From the NCBI RefSeq assembly GCF_013343215.1, contig NZ_CP039143.1:2108001-2172000 (forward strand): 64,000 nucleotides of DNA, written 5' to 3'. The notes under the pieces are model-generated. The model searched no databases. It was not told where the DNA came from and saw only the letters and a program-made list of their open reading frames with translations. Of the stretch, positions 27,724-37,606 are shown one piece after another (positions within the stretch are counted from its first letter, which is position 1; each line of letters begins with the position of its first letter). The translations under genes were made by a program, and so were the position numbers. The DNA is from Acinetobacter sp. 10FS3-1 (GTDB lineage Bacteria; Pseudomonadota; Gammaproteobacteria; Pseudomonadales; Moraxellaceae).

Positions 27724-27866
27724 GTATTAGCTTTTCTTGAGCTTTCATTTTACCCTAGGGCCACTATATTTGAGGTTGCCTTATGACTCAGCGTATTAGC
27801 TTTTCTTGAGCTTTCATTTTACCCTAGGGCCACTATATTTGAGGTTGCCTTATGACTCAGCGTATT
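27724..27866 (+). repeat. 69-bp tandem duplication over the start of the SEL1 gene
   Basis: The 69-bp unit 27724-27792 is repeated without change at 27793-27861, plus five further bases (GTATT). Each unit contains the same leader, the GAGG ribosome binding site and an ATG. GTATT at both borders suggests a slippage or microhomology event. Only the second ATG (27852) leads into the gene; the first (27783) opens an eight-codon frame that stops at TGA. Confidence 0.95.
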
Positions 27867-28376
27867 TCTCCTCCTGCTGCCCTTTCTAATCGTGCCCTTG
27901 CCGGTAATGCCGAAGCGCAATTTGAACTGGCTGAACTGTATATGCAAAGCGAGTATGAAGATGACATCATTCTGGCAGAAGAATGGGCTTTAAAAGCAGC
28001 CAACGGCGGACTGGTTGAAGCCATGTACTGGCTGGGTGAAGGCTATACAGTCTATGCCAAAGAACTGGCGGAAGAAGACCCGGAAGAATCCAAAGCACAC
28101 TTTGAGTTAGCCTATTACTGGTTAAGCAAGGCCAATATCGAGAAGCACCCTGCAGCAACCTTGGAACTGGCAGGTTTTTACCGCCGCGGTGATGTCATTG
28201 AAAAAGATGTCGAAAAATCTATCACACTGGTGAAGCAAGCTGCTGAATGGGGTGAGGTTCAAGCGATGCGTGATCTGGCCTTTATCTATGCCAATGGTCT
28301 AGGGATTGATGCTGATGAAGAACAGGCAGATTACTGGACACAAAAAGCAGATGAAATTGAGCAGAAAATAGAATAA
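27852..28376 (+). CDS. SEL1-like (TPR) repeat protein
   Basis: 174 residues made of SEL1-type helix pairs: NAEAQFELAELYMQ, GLVEAMYWLGEGYT, HPAATLELAGFYRRG and GEVQAMRDLAFIYANGLG, then a short Glu-rich tail. No signal peptide, so probably a cytoplasmic protein-interaction scaffold. Partner unknown. The start at 27852 has GAGG ten bases upstream. An identical copy of the start region lies 69 bp upstream through a tandem duplication but ends in a stop, so the protein begins at the downstream copy. Confidence 0.85.
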   Translation: MTQRISPPAALSNRALAGNAEAQFELAELYMQSEYEDDIILAEEWALKAANGGLVEAMYWLGEGYTVYAKELAEEDPEESKAHFELAYYWLSKANIEKHPAATLELAGFYRRGDVIEKDVEKSITLVKQAAEWGEVQAMRDLAFIYANGLGIDADEEQADYWTQKADEIEQKIE

Positions 28377-28763
28377 ATGAGAAGCCCATCAGATGATGGG
28401 CTGTTCAATCTTTTCAGATTCGCCAGTTTTTTATGCAATCAAAAATATCTTCAGTTTTTATAGTTAGATATTCAATACTTAAGTTCGTTTGTCCAAATTT
28501 ATAATAGCAATTTGAATTTCCTCTTTACTTTAAAACAAGATGAAAATCAGCACACTCGTCTGAGTCCGAAAAAATAATCAGGAATCATCATCTAATCACT
28601 TTTTAGCAAGACTTCTGAGCATAGCTATTTACTTTTTATTGGTTAAACTCCACACGCGATTACTATTTTTACAGACTAACTTTCCTAAATTTTGACCATT
28701 ATCTATAAATAGCGCAGCGATAGAGTTGGAACAGAATTAGTTTCCAAGTACAATACCCCGCTA
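28377..28763. other. Spacer before the ahcY riboswitch
   Basis: 387 bp. A short stem GCCCATC/GATGGGC (28384-28401) just after the SEL1 stop may be a weak terminator, as its T tract is poor. A TATAAA at about 28712, 17 bp after TTTCCT, is a possible but weak ahcY promoter. No ORF found. Confidence 0.45.
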
Positions 28764-28860
28764 GTCGAGGGATGCTGCGACGTTTTACAGGTACAAAATG
28801 TAAAAGCGCCAGGCTCGACGATCGGCCAGTCTTTTTCTAGACAGACCAACAACGGCATCC
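28764..28860 (+). promoter_or_regulatory. S-adenosylhomocysteine (SAH) riboswitch
   Basis: The RNA matches the SAH-riboswitch core. P1 pairs GTCGAG (28764-28769) with CTCGAC (28814-28819). The conserved GATGCTGCGACG is followed by a TTTTACA/TGTAAAA hairpin (P2) and then GCCAGGCTCGA. The pseudoknot arm GGATGC (28770-28775) pairs with GCATCC (28855-28860), after AACAACG. It lies 43 bp before the ahcY start, where this class normally sits, and should switch on SAH hydrolase when SAH builds up. The order of conserved blocks and three supporting helices make the call firm. Confidence 0.92.
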
Positions 28861-28903
28861 GCGAACTGAATGATCAATTATTGTTTTTTATAAGGAGATC
28901 GTG

Positions 28904-30286
28904 ATGAACGCGGTTAATGCTTCATTTACAGATTATAAAGTTGCTGATATTTCACTGGCTGACTATGGCCGTAAAGAAATCAAACTTGCTGAAGCAGAAA
29001 TGCCAGCATTAATGGGTCTGCGTAAGCGTTATTCAGCTGCGAAACCACTGGCAGGCGCGAAAATTCTCGGCTGTATCCACATGACGATTCAAACTGCAGT
29101 TTTAATTGAAACATTGGTTGAATTAGGTGCAGAAGTTCGTTGGACTTCTTGTAATATTTTCTCGACTCAAGACCATGCTGCGGCTGCAATTGCAGCGTCT
29201 GGCGTACCTGTATTTGCCTGGAAAGGTGAAACCGAAGAAGAATATGTATGGTGTCTAGAACAACAGATTAATGTCAATGGCAAACCTTGGGATGCCAACA
29301 TGATTCTGGATGATGGCGGTGACTTGACTGCACTGGTTCATGAAAAATATCCTGAAATGCTGGCAAAAATCCACGGGATTACTGAAGAGACCACTACAGG
29401 CGTACAACGTCTGCTAGAAATGTGGAAAGACGGTTCTCTGAAAGTACCTGCAATCAACGTCAACGATTCAGTCACCAAGTCTAAAAACGACAATAAATAC
29501 GGTTGCCGTCACTCACTTAACGATGCGATCAAACGTGGTACAGATATGCTGTTATCTGGCCGTCGCGCGCTTGTGATTGGTTATGGTGACGTAGGTAAAG
29601 GTTCTGCCCAGTCACTTCGCCAAGAAGGTATGATTGTACGTGTTACTGAAATCGACCCAATCTGTGCCATGCAAGCATGTATGGACGGCTACGAAGTGGT
29701 TGCACCATACAAAAATGGCGTTCAAACAGGCAAAAAAGAAGACATCAACCTTGAGCTTCTGCAAAACACGGATCTGATTGTTACCACAACAGGTAACTAC
29801 CACGTATGTGATGCTGCCATGTTAGACACTTTAAAACCGGGTGCAGTGGTATGTAACATCGGCCACTTTGACACTGAAATTGACACCAACTATTTACGTG
29901 GTTACAAGTGGGTTGAAGTAAAACCTCAAGTTCATCAAGTATATCGTTCTGAAAATGAAAACGATTACCTGATCCTGCTTTCTGAAGGTCGTCTGGTGAA
30001 CCTGGGGAACGCAACAGGTCACCCATCACGTGTGATGGACGGTTCTTTTGCCAACCAGGTACTTGCTCAAATGCACTTGTTTGCTGAAAAGTTTGCCGAC
30101 CTGCCTGAAGATCAAAAACAGGCTGCGATTCGTGTAGAACTACTTCCCAAGAAACTAGATGAAGAAGTGGCTGCTGCAATGGTTGCTGGTTTCGGCGGCG
30201 TATTAACGACTTTAACGCAAGAACAAGCGGATTATTTAGGTGTTCAAGTTGAAGGTCCGTTTAAATCGGATGCTTATAAATACTAA
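28904..30286 (+). CDS. ahcY: Adenosylhomocysteinase (SAH hydrolase)
   Basis: 460 residues. AhcY hydrolyses S-adenosylhomocysteine to adenosine and homocysteine with tightly bound NAD, relieving product inhibition of methyltransferases. Seen: [17 protein letters not shown], the substrate-site SWCN-like [16 protein letters not shown], and the NAD-binding [16 protein letters not shown], ending in KSDAYKY as usual. AAGGAG six bases before the ATG at 28904 selects that start rather than the GTG at 28901. An SAH riboswitch lies directly upstream. metF follows after a palindromic insert. Confidence 0.97.
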   Translation: MNAVNASFTDYKVADISLADYGRKEIKLAEAEMPALMGLRKRYSAAKPLAGAKILGCIHMTIQTAVLIETLVELGAEVRWTSCNIFSTQDHAAAAIAASGVPVFAWKGETEEEYVWCLEQQINVNGKPWDANMILDDGGDLTALVHEKYPEMLAKIHGITEETTTGVQRLLEMWKDGSLKVPAINVNDSVTKSKNDNKYGCRHSLNDAIKRGTDMLLSGRRALVIGYGDVGKGSAQSLRQEGMIVRVTEIDPICAMQACMDGYEVVAPYKNGVQTGKKEDINLELLQNTDLIVTTTGNYHVCDAAMLDTLKPGAVVCNIGHFDTEIDTNYLRGYKWVEVKPQVHQVYRSENENDYLILLSEGRLVNLGNATGHPSRVMDGSFANQVLAQMHLFAEKFADLPEDQKQAAIRVELLPKKLDEEVAAAMVAGFGGVLTTLTQEQADYLGVQVEGPFKSDAYKY

Positions 30287-30291
30287 TTAAA

Positions 30292-30433
30292 CTCCACCCT
30301 CTCCCTAACCCTCTCCCATAGGGAGAGGGAACATTCATTACCAAATGTATGTCATCGAGGGTAAGTCCTCTCCTGAGCGTGCTTAAAGCACTGCTTTGAA
30401 GCTCAGCGCAAGAGAGGATTTAGGAGAGGTAAA
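30292..30433. repeat. MITE/REP-like palindromic element between ahcY and metF
   Basis: The spacer holds an element with related ends: ACCCTCTCCCTAACCCTCTC (30296-30315) matches, in reverse complement, the right end AGAGGATTTAGGAGAGGT (30413-30430). Inside are a hairpin CTCTCCC/GGGAGAG near 30310-30328 and a second one, CTGAGC with GCTCAG, enclosing GTGCTTAAAGCAC. The 10-bp sequence ACTAATTAAA flanks it on both sides (30282-30291 and 30434-30443), resembling a target duplication; the left copy overlaps the ahcY stop. It codes for nothing and is probably transcribed as part of an ahcY-metF message. Confidence 0.65.
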
Positions 30434-30469
30434 ACTAATTAAAAAGTATTTATAAAAAAGGATTTGAAC

Positions 30470-31306
30470 ATGTCAAAACAGATTCCAATTTCGTTTGAAT
30501 TTTTCCCGACCAAAACTGATGCAGGTGCGGAAAAGCTCAAAACTGTACACCAAGAGCTGCAACTTTTAAATCCAGAATTCTTCTCTGTGACTTATGGGGC
30601 TGGCGGTTCGACGCGTGAACGCACTTTATCGACCATCAATGATTTCAATGGCAAAGGTACACCGGTAGCACCTCACCTGTCTTGTATTGGAGATGACAAA
30701 GCGCGTATTGCCGAGTTACTAGATCTTTACAAGCTACAAGGCATTGACCGCATTGTAGCGCTACGTGGAGACTTGCCTTCCGGTCAGGTTGGCTTGGGAG
30801 AGCTGCCTTATGCACAGGATTTGGTTCGCTTTATTCGTGAACATTCAGGCGATCATTTCACTATTGAAGTCGCAGCTTATCCGGAAATGCATCCACAAGC
30901 TGAGAGTTTTGACCAGGATATTCAGCGTTTCTGTGAAAAAGCCAATGCGGGGGCCAATGCAGCGATTACCCAATTCTTCTTCAATCCGGATGCCTACTTC
31001 TACTTTGTTGAGCGTATTCAGAAAGAAGGTGTCAATATTCCGGTAGCGCCCGGGATTATGCCGATTACCAATGCCAGCAATCTGATTCGCTTTGCAGATG
31101 GTACAGGTGCCGAGATTCCACGCTGGATTCGCAAGCAGTTAGCCGCCTATGGAGATGATACTGCCAGTATCCGAGCCTTTGGTCATGAAGTCGTGGTGAA
31201 ATTCTGTGAGCGCCTGATTGCTGGCGGAGCACCGAGTTTGCATTTCTATACCATGAATACCACCGACCCCACCCTTCAGCTTGTGAAAGACCTTGGTCTT
31301 GCATAA
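30470..31306 (+). CDS. metF: 5,10-methylenetetrahydrofolate reductase
   Basis: 278 residues, a FAD-dependent TIM barrel that makes 5-methyl-THF for methionine synthase. It begins ISFEFFPTKTDAG with the catalytic Glu region, then FFSVTYGAGGSTRERT (folate/FAD site) and ALRGDLPSG, the flavin-binding motif. The ATG at 30470 has AAAAGGA seven bases upstream; the TTG at 30464 is less likely. It lies downstream of ahcY, which regenerates homocysteine, so both genes serve the methyl cycle. rsmE follows 30 bp on. Confidence 0.95.
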   Translation: MSKQIPISFEFFPTKTDAGAEKLKTVHQELQLLNPEFFSVTYGAGGSTRERTLSTINDFNGKGTPVAPHLSCIGDDKARIAELLDLYKLQGIDRIVALRGDLPSGQVGLGELPYAQDLVRFIREHSGDHFTIEVAAYPEMHPQAESFDQDIQRFCEKANAGANAAITQFFFNPDAYFYFVERIQKEGVNIPVAPGIMPITNASNLIRFADGTGAEIPRWIRKQLAAYGDDTASIRAFGHEVVVKFCERLIAGGAPSLHFYTMNTTDPTLQLVKDLGLA

Positions 31307-31336
31307 TTCAATTTCCTAGTTGAGAGTAATACCTGA

Positions 31337-32047
31337 ATGCCACGTTTTTTTATTGAAGCTGATTTAGCAGTTGATCAAACTCTTGAACTGACTGAACCAG
31401 TATTTCATCACTGGATCAAAGTATTACGTGCTCAAGTAGGAGAAAAAGCCACCTTGTTCAATGGGCAAGGTGGTGAATATGAGGTTGAGCTTGTAGATAT
31501 TGCCAAAAAGTCGGCAATGGTGCAGGTCAATCACTTTAACCCGACCAATCGCACGCCTAAGTTTAAAGCTCTTCTGGGTCAGGTGATGAGCAAGGGGGAA
31601 CGCATGGACTATGCGATTCAAAAAGCGGTAGAGCTGGGTGTCTCTCATATTCAGCTTCTGACCTCAGAACGCTGTGAAATGCGTCTAAAATATGAACGTG
31701 ATCAGAAAAAATTAAATCATTGGCGTGGAGTAGTAATTGCAGCCTGCGAACAATGCGGTTTAAATCTTGTGCCTGAGATTTTAGCTCCCCTGTCTTTGCA
31801 AGACTGGTTAGCAAGCGAACTGCCAGCGACCAAACTGGTTCTTGCTCCTAATAAAGATGAAGTTGATGTACTTGCCCAGGCCACACCTGATCTTGCCCTG
31901 CTCATTGGCCCGGAAGGTGGTTTAAGTGAGGCGGAAATTCAGGCAGCAAATGAAAAAGGCTTTATAAACTGGTGTATTGGAGAGCGGATACTGCGTACCG
32001 AAACTGCGCCTGTGGTAGCGCTTTCGATTTTAAATTACCGCCTATAA
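31337..32047 (+). CDS. rsmE: 16S rRNA m3U1498 methyltransferase RsmE
   Basis: 236 residues. RsmE is a SPOUT-fold methyltransferase that methylates U1498 of 16S rRNA using SAM. An N-terminal PUA-like domain (about 1-70, HHWIKVLRAQVGEKATLFNGQGGEYE) is followed by the catalytic knot. SAM-binding motifs are visible: KAVELGVSHIQLLTSERCEM, LLIGPEGGLSEAEI and GERILRTETAPVVALS. It probably shares a transcript with metF. Confidence 0.95.
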   Translation: MPRFFIEADLAVDQTLELTEPVFHHWIKVLRAQVGEKATLFNGQGGEYEVELVDIAKKSAMVQVNHFNPTNRTPKFKALLGQVMSKGERMDYAIQKAVELGVSHIQLLTSERCEMRLKYERDQKKLNHWRGVVIAACEQCGLNLVPEILAPLSLQDWLASELPATKLVLAPNKDEVDVLAQATPDLALLIGPEGGLSEAEIQAANEKGFINWCIGERILRTETAPVVALSILNYRL

Positions 32048-32221
32048 ATAGGGATATTATAAAATTTAGTTATTAATTTTATTGATTTTTATTTAAAAAA
32101 ATTCTACTCTGAATTCAATAATAATTAGGCAATATATTAATTTAAAGTTGGGTTTTAGTAGATATAACAACAAGGGCAACCAGAAGTAGGGTACTTAGGA
32201 CGCACAAAAGGCTTTTTTGAC

Positions 32222-35101
32222 ATGGTGGATAATCGAAATGATTATGTTCAAACGTATTTACATTACGCTCAAATTGCGAACACGCTTCGCCACAGTCGAT
32301 ATTTTTTACTCAGCATCCTGATTATTTGTCTTTATATTTTCAGCATTTACCAGATTTACTACCACCCTTCTCATGTATATTTTAACCAGTGGTTTATTTT
32401 TACAGAAATTACCGTCAGCCTCTGCTGGCTGACCAGTACGCTCTATTTTAAACCTGGACAGTATCAGCTTAAAGTTGCCCATCGCTGGCTGCAAGTTCAG
32501 AGCCTGTTTGTTGGCCTGTGTATTGCGCTGGGTATTTTTATTATTTATTACTATCTGCCAACCGCGGACCCAAATTTCAGTACAATTGAAGCGCTTACCC
32601 TGTCTACTTTACTGCTGATTGTCACTCAGACCTTTGGACTGACTTATCTGACCCAGAAAATCAGCTATTTCTTACTGACGTTTATCCCCTGTCTGATTCC
32701 CTTCTTTGCCTCCCAGTTTTTACACACTGCATCAGAGAACCCTTTCTTGGGTCTGGCTTTAAACTTTGTCATGATTGTGATCCTGCTCTGTGCCACAAGC
32801 AGCTACCGTATTCAACGACACACTTCCTGTCTGTCTGCGGAAAATCATTTACTGGTTGAGCAAGCCAAACAACAGGTAGACTGGACCGATGAGCTGTGTC
32901 AGCAATTACAAAAAGAAGTCAACAAATCCAAAGATATTGAACAGCAGCTCCAGCTCATCAATCAGCTACTTGAACAAAAAGTGCGTGAACGTACCTATGA
33001 TATTGAGCAGATTAATCTTGACCTGAAAAATCAGCAGCAGAATCTGGAGCTGGCACACAATATTGCCGGACTGCGACCATGGGATTGGGATATTGCCAAC
33101 CGGAAAATCACCCTGGTCAACCATAAGAATGAAAAAATCCTGAGAGGCTCCAAAGAGCATAATATTTATTTAAAGCAACTGATTCACCCGGATGATCTTA
33201 AATCTTTTAAATCTGCTATCAAGCAGCATCTACGCGGGCAGGTTGACCGTTATGATGTGACTTACCGGATTCAGCTATCACCAGGGGTTTGGAATTGGGT
33301 GCATGATGTTGGTCGTGTGATTAGCAGCGACCCAGTCAGCCATAAACCGCTGAGAATGGTCGGTATTCGTCGTGACATTCAGCAGGAACGCACATCTCAG
33401 GAACGTTTAAAACTGGTTGCCAGTGTGATGGAACAGGCCGCCGAAGGGATTTTTATTCTGGATCAGGAACTCAATTATATTGATGTCAATCCCCACTATG
33501 AATATCTGACCGGCTTTAATCGTAATCAATTAATTGGACAATCCCTTTTTGATATTATTGCCCCTTCTAAAATCGGGCAACGGCCCAGCATGCGGGCGAC
33601 CATCATCAAAAAAGTTAAAGACACCGGCTCTTATGATGGGGAAATTCATGCAAAATTTCGATCAGGTAAAAAACTGACTTTGTGGCTCCATATTAATGCT
33701 ACCACTGATGAAAAGGACCGTATTACCCATTATATCGGTATTGTCTCGGATCTGACCGAGCGCAAACTGCAGGAACAACGTCTGTCCTACCTTGAAAACT
33801 ATGACGCTCTGACCGACTTGCCCAACCGTTTTTACTATAATTATCAGCTACATCAATATCTGGTTTCACAAAAAGATTCCATCCAGAAAATTGCCGTCAT
33901 TCGACTCAATATTGATCGCTTCCGCCCGTTAAATGAATATCTATCCAATAATGGGGGGGATGAACTGTTACGCCAGGTGGCACAGCGTCTGCGCATCACC
34001 AATGCTGAAGCCCTGTTTGTTGCCCATCTGAATGGAGATGATTTTGCGATTCTATATGAAATATCGCATATTCGGCCCTCGGTGCAGGAGCATTGCCAGT
34101 GCATCGTTGAAGCCTTTAAAGTACCCTTTCATATTTATGGACAGGATTATGTGATTACCCTGTCGATGGGGATTGCATTTTATCCCGACCATGGCCGTCA
34201 GCTGGATTATCTGAATAACTGTGCCGAACAGGCTTTGAGTGAGGCCAAGGATCTGGGAGGCAATACCATTCGTTTCTATTCCAGCAAAAATACTGCACTC
34301 CTCGAGCAAGGGATTTTTATTGAACGCGATCTGCGCAAAGCACTGCATAATAATGAACTGGTGGTGTATTATCAGCCCAAAATTCACTTCCACAACCAGA
34401 AAATTTATGGCTTTGAGGCTTTGGTACGCTGGAACCATCCTGAAAAAGGCATTATTCCACCCGGTCTGTTTGTTCCACTGGCTGAACAGACCAGCTTGAT
34501 TTCAGATATTGGCCGCCTAGTGATTCAGCAAACAGCACAGCAAATTAAAAAATGGAATGAACTGGGTTTTAATAATATTTGTGTCTCAGTCAATATCGTG
34601 GCACAGCAGTTACGTCGCGGTCAGCTCCTGAATGATCTGGATCATGCCATTGCAGAAAACCAGATTTCTGGCAGCAGCCTAGAACTTGAGATTACCGAAT
34701 CGTCCCTGATTGAAAATTCTGAGGCAATTAAAGTGCTGCTAGATCAAATCAAGCAGCGCCAGATTAATATTTCTCTAGATGACTTCGGTACCGGCTATTC
34801 GTCTTTGTCCTATCTTGCCGACTTTCCTATTGACATCTTAAAAATTGATCGAAGTTTTGTCTCTAAAATTGGGGAAACCAAACAGGAAGCGCTGGTAAGC
34901 GCCATAGTTGCAATGGGCAAAGCAATGGGAATGATTGTGGTTGCTGAAGGTGTCGAAACTCGGGAACAATTTGACTATTTACTTGATTTAAATTGTGATA
35001 TTGCCCAAGGCTATTTATTTTCCAAACCTTTGCCAGAGCAGGAAGCGACTGCCTATTTGGAGCAAAACCGCAACTTTGCTTCTTATACCCTGCACGTCTA
35101 A
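32222..35101 (+). CDS. Membrane PAS-GGDEF-EAL protein; likely c-di-GMP phosphodiesterase
   Basis: 959 residues. Order: about six membrane helices (26-200), a coiled coil (about 205-275), two PAS domains (about 275-395 and 400-515, the second beginning MEQAAEGIFILDQELNYIDVN), GGDEF (about 525-690) and EAL (about 700-945). The GGDEF active-site motif is degenerate, NGDDF at 604-608, so cyclase activity is unlikely. The EAL domain keeps Glu732 in FEALVRW, DDFGTGYSS, KIDRSFV and EGVETREQ, so c-di-GMP hydrolysis is expected, perhaps with GTP acting on the degenerate GGDEF as a regulator. It should control motility, biofilm or surface growth in response to a membrane or PAS signal. Confidence 0.92.
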   Translation: MVDNRNDYVQTYLHYAQIANTLRHSRYFLLSILIICLYIFSIYQIYYHPSHVYFNQWFIFTEITVSLCWLTSTLYFKPGQYQLKVAHRWLQVQSLFVGLCIALGIFIIYYYLPTADPNFSTIEALTLSTLLLIVTQTFGLTYLTQKISYFLLTFIPCLIPFFASQFLHTASENPFLGLALNFVMIVILLCATSSYRIQRHTSCLSAENHLLVEQAKQQVDWTDELCQQLQKEVNKSKDIEQQLQLINQLLEQKVRERTYDIEQINLDLKNQQQNLELAHNIAGLRPWDWDIANRKITLVNHKNEKILRGSKEHNIYLKQLIHPDDLKSFKSAIKQHLRGQVDRYDVTYRIQLSPGVWNWVHDVGRVISSDPVSHKPLRMVGIRRDIQQERTSQERLKLVASVMEQAAEGIFILDQELNYIDVNPHYEYLTGFNRNQLIGQSLFDIIAPSKIGQRPSMRATIIKKVKDTGSYDGEIHAKFRSGKKLTLWLHINATTDEKDRITHYIGIVSDLTERKLQEQRLSYLENYDALTDLPNRFYYNYQLHQYLVSQKDSIQKIAVIRLNIDRFRPLNEYLSNNGGDELLRQVAQRLRITNAEALFVAHLNGDDFAILYEISHIRPSVQEHCQCIVEAFKVPFHIYGQDYVITLSMGIAFYPDHGRQLDYLNNCAEQALSEAKDLGGNTIRFYSSKNTALLEQGIFIERDLRKALHNNELVVYYQPKIHFHNQKIYGFEALVRWNHPEKGIIPPGLFVPLAEQTSLISDIGRLVIQQTAQQIKKWNELGFNNICVSVNIVAQQLRRGQLLNDLDHAIAENQISGSSLELEITESSLIENSEAIKVLLDQIKQRQINISLDDFGTGYSSLSYLADFPIDILKIDRSFVSKIGETKQEALVSAIVAMGKAMGMIVVAEGVETREQFDYLLDLNCDIAQGYLFSKPLPEQEATAYLEQNRNFASYTLHV

Positions 35102-35201
35102 GTTCATAGCCCTGTTCAATAATTTTGTTTGAAAAACGGGCGGCTTTGACTGGGCTAAGCGCCTAACAAATGGTATATTCGAAGCCATAAATCTAATTTA
35201 T

Positions 35202-35220
35202 TTACCCGGTTGCCGGGTAA
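35202..35220. other. Palindrome before maeB
   Basis: A perfect inverted repeat, TTACCCGG (35202-35209) and CCGGGTAA (35213-35220) with a 3-base loop, lies 23 bp before the maeB start. There is no T tract, so it looks like a leader hairpin or operator rather than a terminator. Confidence 0.5.
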
Positions 35221-35243
35221 TCTTTACAACGATCGAGATACAG

Positions 35244-37523
35244 ATGGACGAACAATCTTTAAAGCAACAGGCTCTTTACTATCACGAATTTCCTACTCCG
35301 GGAAAAATCAGCGTTACACCAAGCAAACAATTGGTCAACCAACGTGACTTAGCCCTTGCTTATTCGCCTGGCGTAGCGGCTCCATGTCTTGAGATTGAAC
35401 GTGATCCTTCAACAGCTGCCCTCTATACCGCACGTGGCAACCTGGTGGCTGTCGTCACTAACGGTACTGCAGTACTGGGTCTGGGAAATATTGGCCCGCT
35501 TGCATCTAAGCCGGTGATGGAAGGTAAAGGCGTACTGTTCAAAAAATTTGCTGGCGTTGACGTATTCGATATTGAAATTGCAGAAAATGATCCGGATAAG
35601 ATTGTTGATATCGTTGCTGCTCTGGAACCCACCTTTGGTGGCATCAACCTTGAAGATATCAAGGCTCCAGAATGTTTCTATATTGAACAGAAACTGCGTG
35701 AGCGCATGAATATTCCTGTATTCCATGATGACCAGCACGGGACCTCTATCATTGTAGGTTCTGCCCTGTTAAATGCGCTGAAGCTCAACGGTAAAAAAAT
35801 TGATGAGATCAAGATTATTGCTTCAGGTGCGGGTGCTGCTGCGCTGTCTTGTCTGAATCTGCTGTGCGCACTGGGTGCCAAAAAAGAAAATATCATTGTG
35901 GCGGACTCACGTGGCCTGTTAACGTCTAAACGTGAAGGTCTGGACGAGTCTAAAAAAGCCTATGTACAAGATATTGAAGAGACTCAGATCGGTGAAGTGA
36001 TTGCCGGTGCAGACATGTTCCTCGGTCTTTCTGCGGCAGGTATTCTGACCAAAGAAATGGTTAAAACCATGGCCAGAGATCCGATCATTTTTGCCTTGGC
36101 AAACCCGAATCCGGAAATTCTGCCTGAACATGCCCATGAAGTTCGTGATGACGTGATTATGGCAACTGGCCGTTCTGACTATCCGAACCAGGTGAATAAC
36201 GCCCTGTGCTTCCCTTATATCTTCCGTGGTGCGCTTGATGTAGGTGCGACAACGATTAACGAAGAAATGAAAATTGCCTGTGTACATGCAATTGCACGCA
36301 TGGCGCATATCGAAGCTGATGCCTCGACTTATGGTGAAAAATCGGCATCTTTCGGCCGTGACTACCTGATTCCGGGTCCACTGGATCAACGTCTGATTCT
36401 GGAAATTGCTCCGGCAGTTGCCCAGGCTGCTATGGATTCTGGCGTAGCAACTCGCCCAATCCAGGACTTCGCAGCTTATCGTCAGCGCCTGTCTGAGTTC
36501 GTCTATAATTCTGCCTTCATGATGAAGCCTATCTTTGAACAGGCAAAATCTGACCCGAAACGCATTGCCTATGCCGAAGGTGAAGATCTGCGCGTACTTC
36601 GTGCGGCACAAATTGCAGTCGATGAAGGTCTGGCCAAACCGATTCTGGTCGGCCGTCCGGCAGTGATTGAAGCCAATATCAAGAAGCTGGGCTTGCGTCT
36701 TGAAGACGGCGCGAACATCACGATTGTCGATCAGGAGAAAAACCCGGATTACCAGAAGTTTGCGGATGACTATTACACCATCATGCAACGCAAGGGCGTT
36801 ACGCCTGAGTATGCTCAGCGTGAAGCACGTCGCCGTTCAACCCTGATTGCTGCAATGCTGGTCAAACATGGTCTTGCCGATGGCATGTTATGTGGTACTT
36901 ACTCCAGCTATGACATCCACCTGGACTTTGTCAGCAACGTTATTGGCAAGAAAGACGGTCACAATACCTTCTTCACGCTGAATGCCTTGATGCTGGAAGA
37001 TCGTAACCTGTTTATTGCAGATACCTATGTCAACACCAACCCGACCGCTGAACAACTGGCAGAAATGACTATTCTGGCTGCTGAAGAAGTTCGCCGTTTT
37101 GGTATGACTCCACGCATTGCCCTGCTTTCACATTCGAGCTTCGGTTCCCATCAGGATGATGTCAGCGCGCAAAAAATGCGTCGTGTATTTGAACTCCTGT
37201 CTGAAATTGCACCAGAACTTGAAGTTGAAGGTGAAATGCACGGTGATGCAGCCCTAGATGAAAATATCCGTCAGTTTGCTTTCCCGAACTCACGCTTCAA
37301 GGGTTCTGCCAACCTGCTGATCATGCCAAATCTGGATGCGGCTAATATTTCATTTAACCTGTTAAAAGCAACATCAGGGAATAATGTAACAATTGGTCCA
37401 ATTCTACTAGGTGCAGCGAAACCGGTACATATTCTGACCCCAACCGCAACTACTCGCCGTTTAGTGAACATGACAGCATTAACTGTGGCTGAAATCCAGG
37501 AAGTTGAAAAAAACGCCCTATAA
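35244..37523 (+). CDS. maeB: NADP-dependent malic enzyme with a phosphotransacetylase-like domain
   Basis: 759 residues. The N-terminal malic enzyme (about 1-430) decarboxylates malate to pyruvate and NADPH. It shows [34 protein letters not shown] and [11 protein letters not shown]. The C-terminal half (about 430-759) is a PTA-like domain (ending [25 protein letters not shown]), which in MaeB homologues senses acetyl-CoA and is not itself a transacetylase. With aceA it fits gluconeogenic growth on acetate or fatty acids. A hairpin lies in the leader and a strong terminator after the stop. Confidence 0.95.
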   Translation: MDEQSLKQQALYYHEFPTPGKISVTPSKQLVNQRDLALAYSPGVAAPCLEIERDPSTAALYTARGNLVAVVTNGTAVLGLGNIGPLASKPVMEGKGVLFKKFAGVDVFDIEIAENDPDKIVDIVAALEPTFGGINLEDIKAPECFYIEQKLRERMNIPVFHDDQHGTSIIVGSALLNALKLNGKKIDEIKIIASGAGAAALSCLNLLCALGAKKENIIVADSRGLLTSKREGLDESKKAYVQDIEETQIGEVIAGADMFLGLSAAGILTKEMVKTMARDPIIFALANPNPEILPEHAHEVRDDVIMATGRSDYPNQVNNALCFPYIFRGALDVGATTINEEMKIACVHAIARMAHIEADASTYGEKSASFGRDYLIPGPLDQRLILEIAPAVAQAAMDSGVATRPIQDFAAYRQRLSEFVYNSAFMMKPIFEQAKSDPKRIAYAEGEDLRVLRAAQIAVDEGLAKPILVGRPAVIEANIKKLGLRLEDGANITIVDQEKNPDYQKFADDYYTIMQRKGVTPEYAQREARRRSTLIAAMLVKHGLADGMLCGTYSSYDIHLDFVSNVIGKKDGHNTFFTLNALMLEDRNLFIADTYVNTNPTAEQLAEMTILAAEEVRRFGMTPRIALLSHSSFGSHQDDVSAQKMRRVFELLSEIAPELEVEGEMHGDAALDENIRQFAFPNSRFKGSANLLIMPNLDAANISFNLLKATSGNNVTIGPILLGAAKPVHILTPTATTRRLVNMTALTVAEIQEVEKNAL

Positions 37524-37560
37524 GAACTATACGCATTCGCGTCACTTCTTAACTTGAGAA

Positions 37561-37605
37561 AACCTCTATTCTGTAGCATGATGCTGTTAAGAATAGAGGT
37601 TTTTT
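37561..37605 (+). terminator. maeB terminator, also covering the cca ribosome binding site
   Basis: AACCTCTATTCT (37561-37572) pairs with AGAATAGAGGTT (37590-37601), followed by T through 37605. The ATG of cca is at 37607. The AGAGG in the right arm (37595-37599) lies seven bases before that ATG and is its only Shine-Dalgarno candidate. Confidence 0.85.
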
Positions 37606-37606
37606 C

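Noticed and set aside
35919..36788. 289-codon minus-strand open frame inside maeB
   Set aside because: It is fully antisense to a certain gene, with Arg/His/Cys-rich composition typical of a shadow frame and no recognisable domain.
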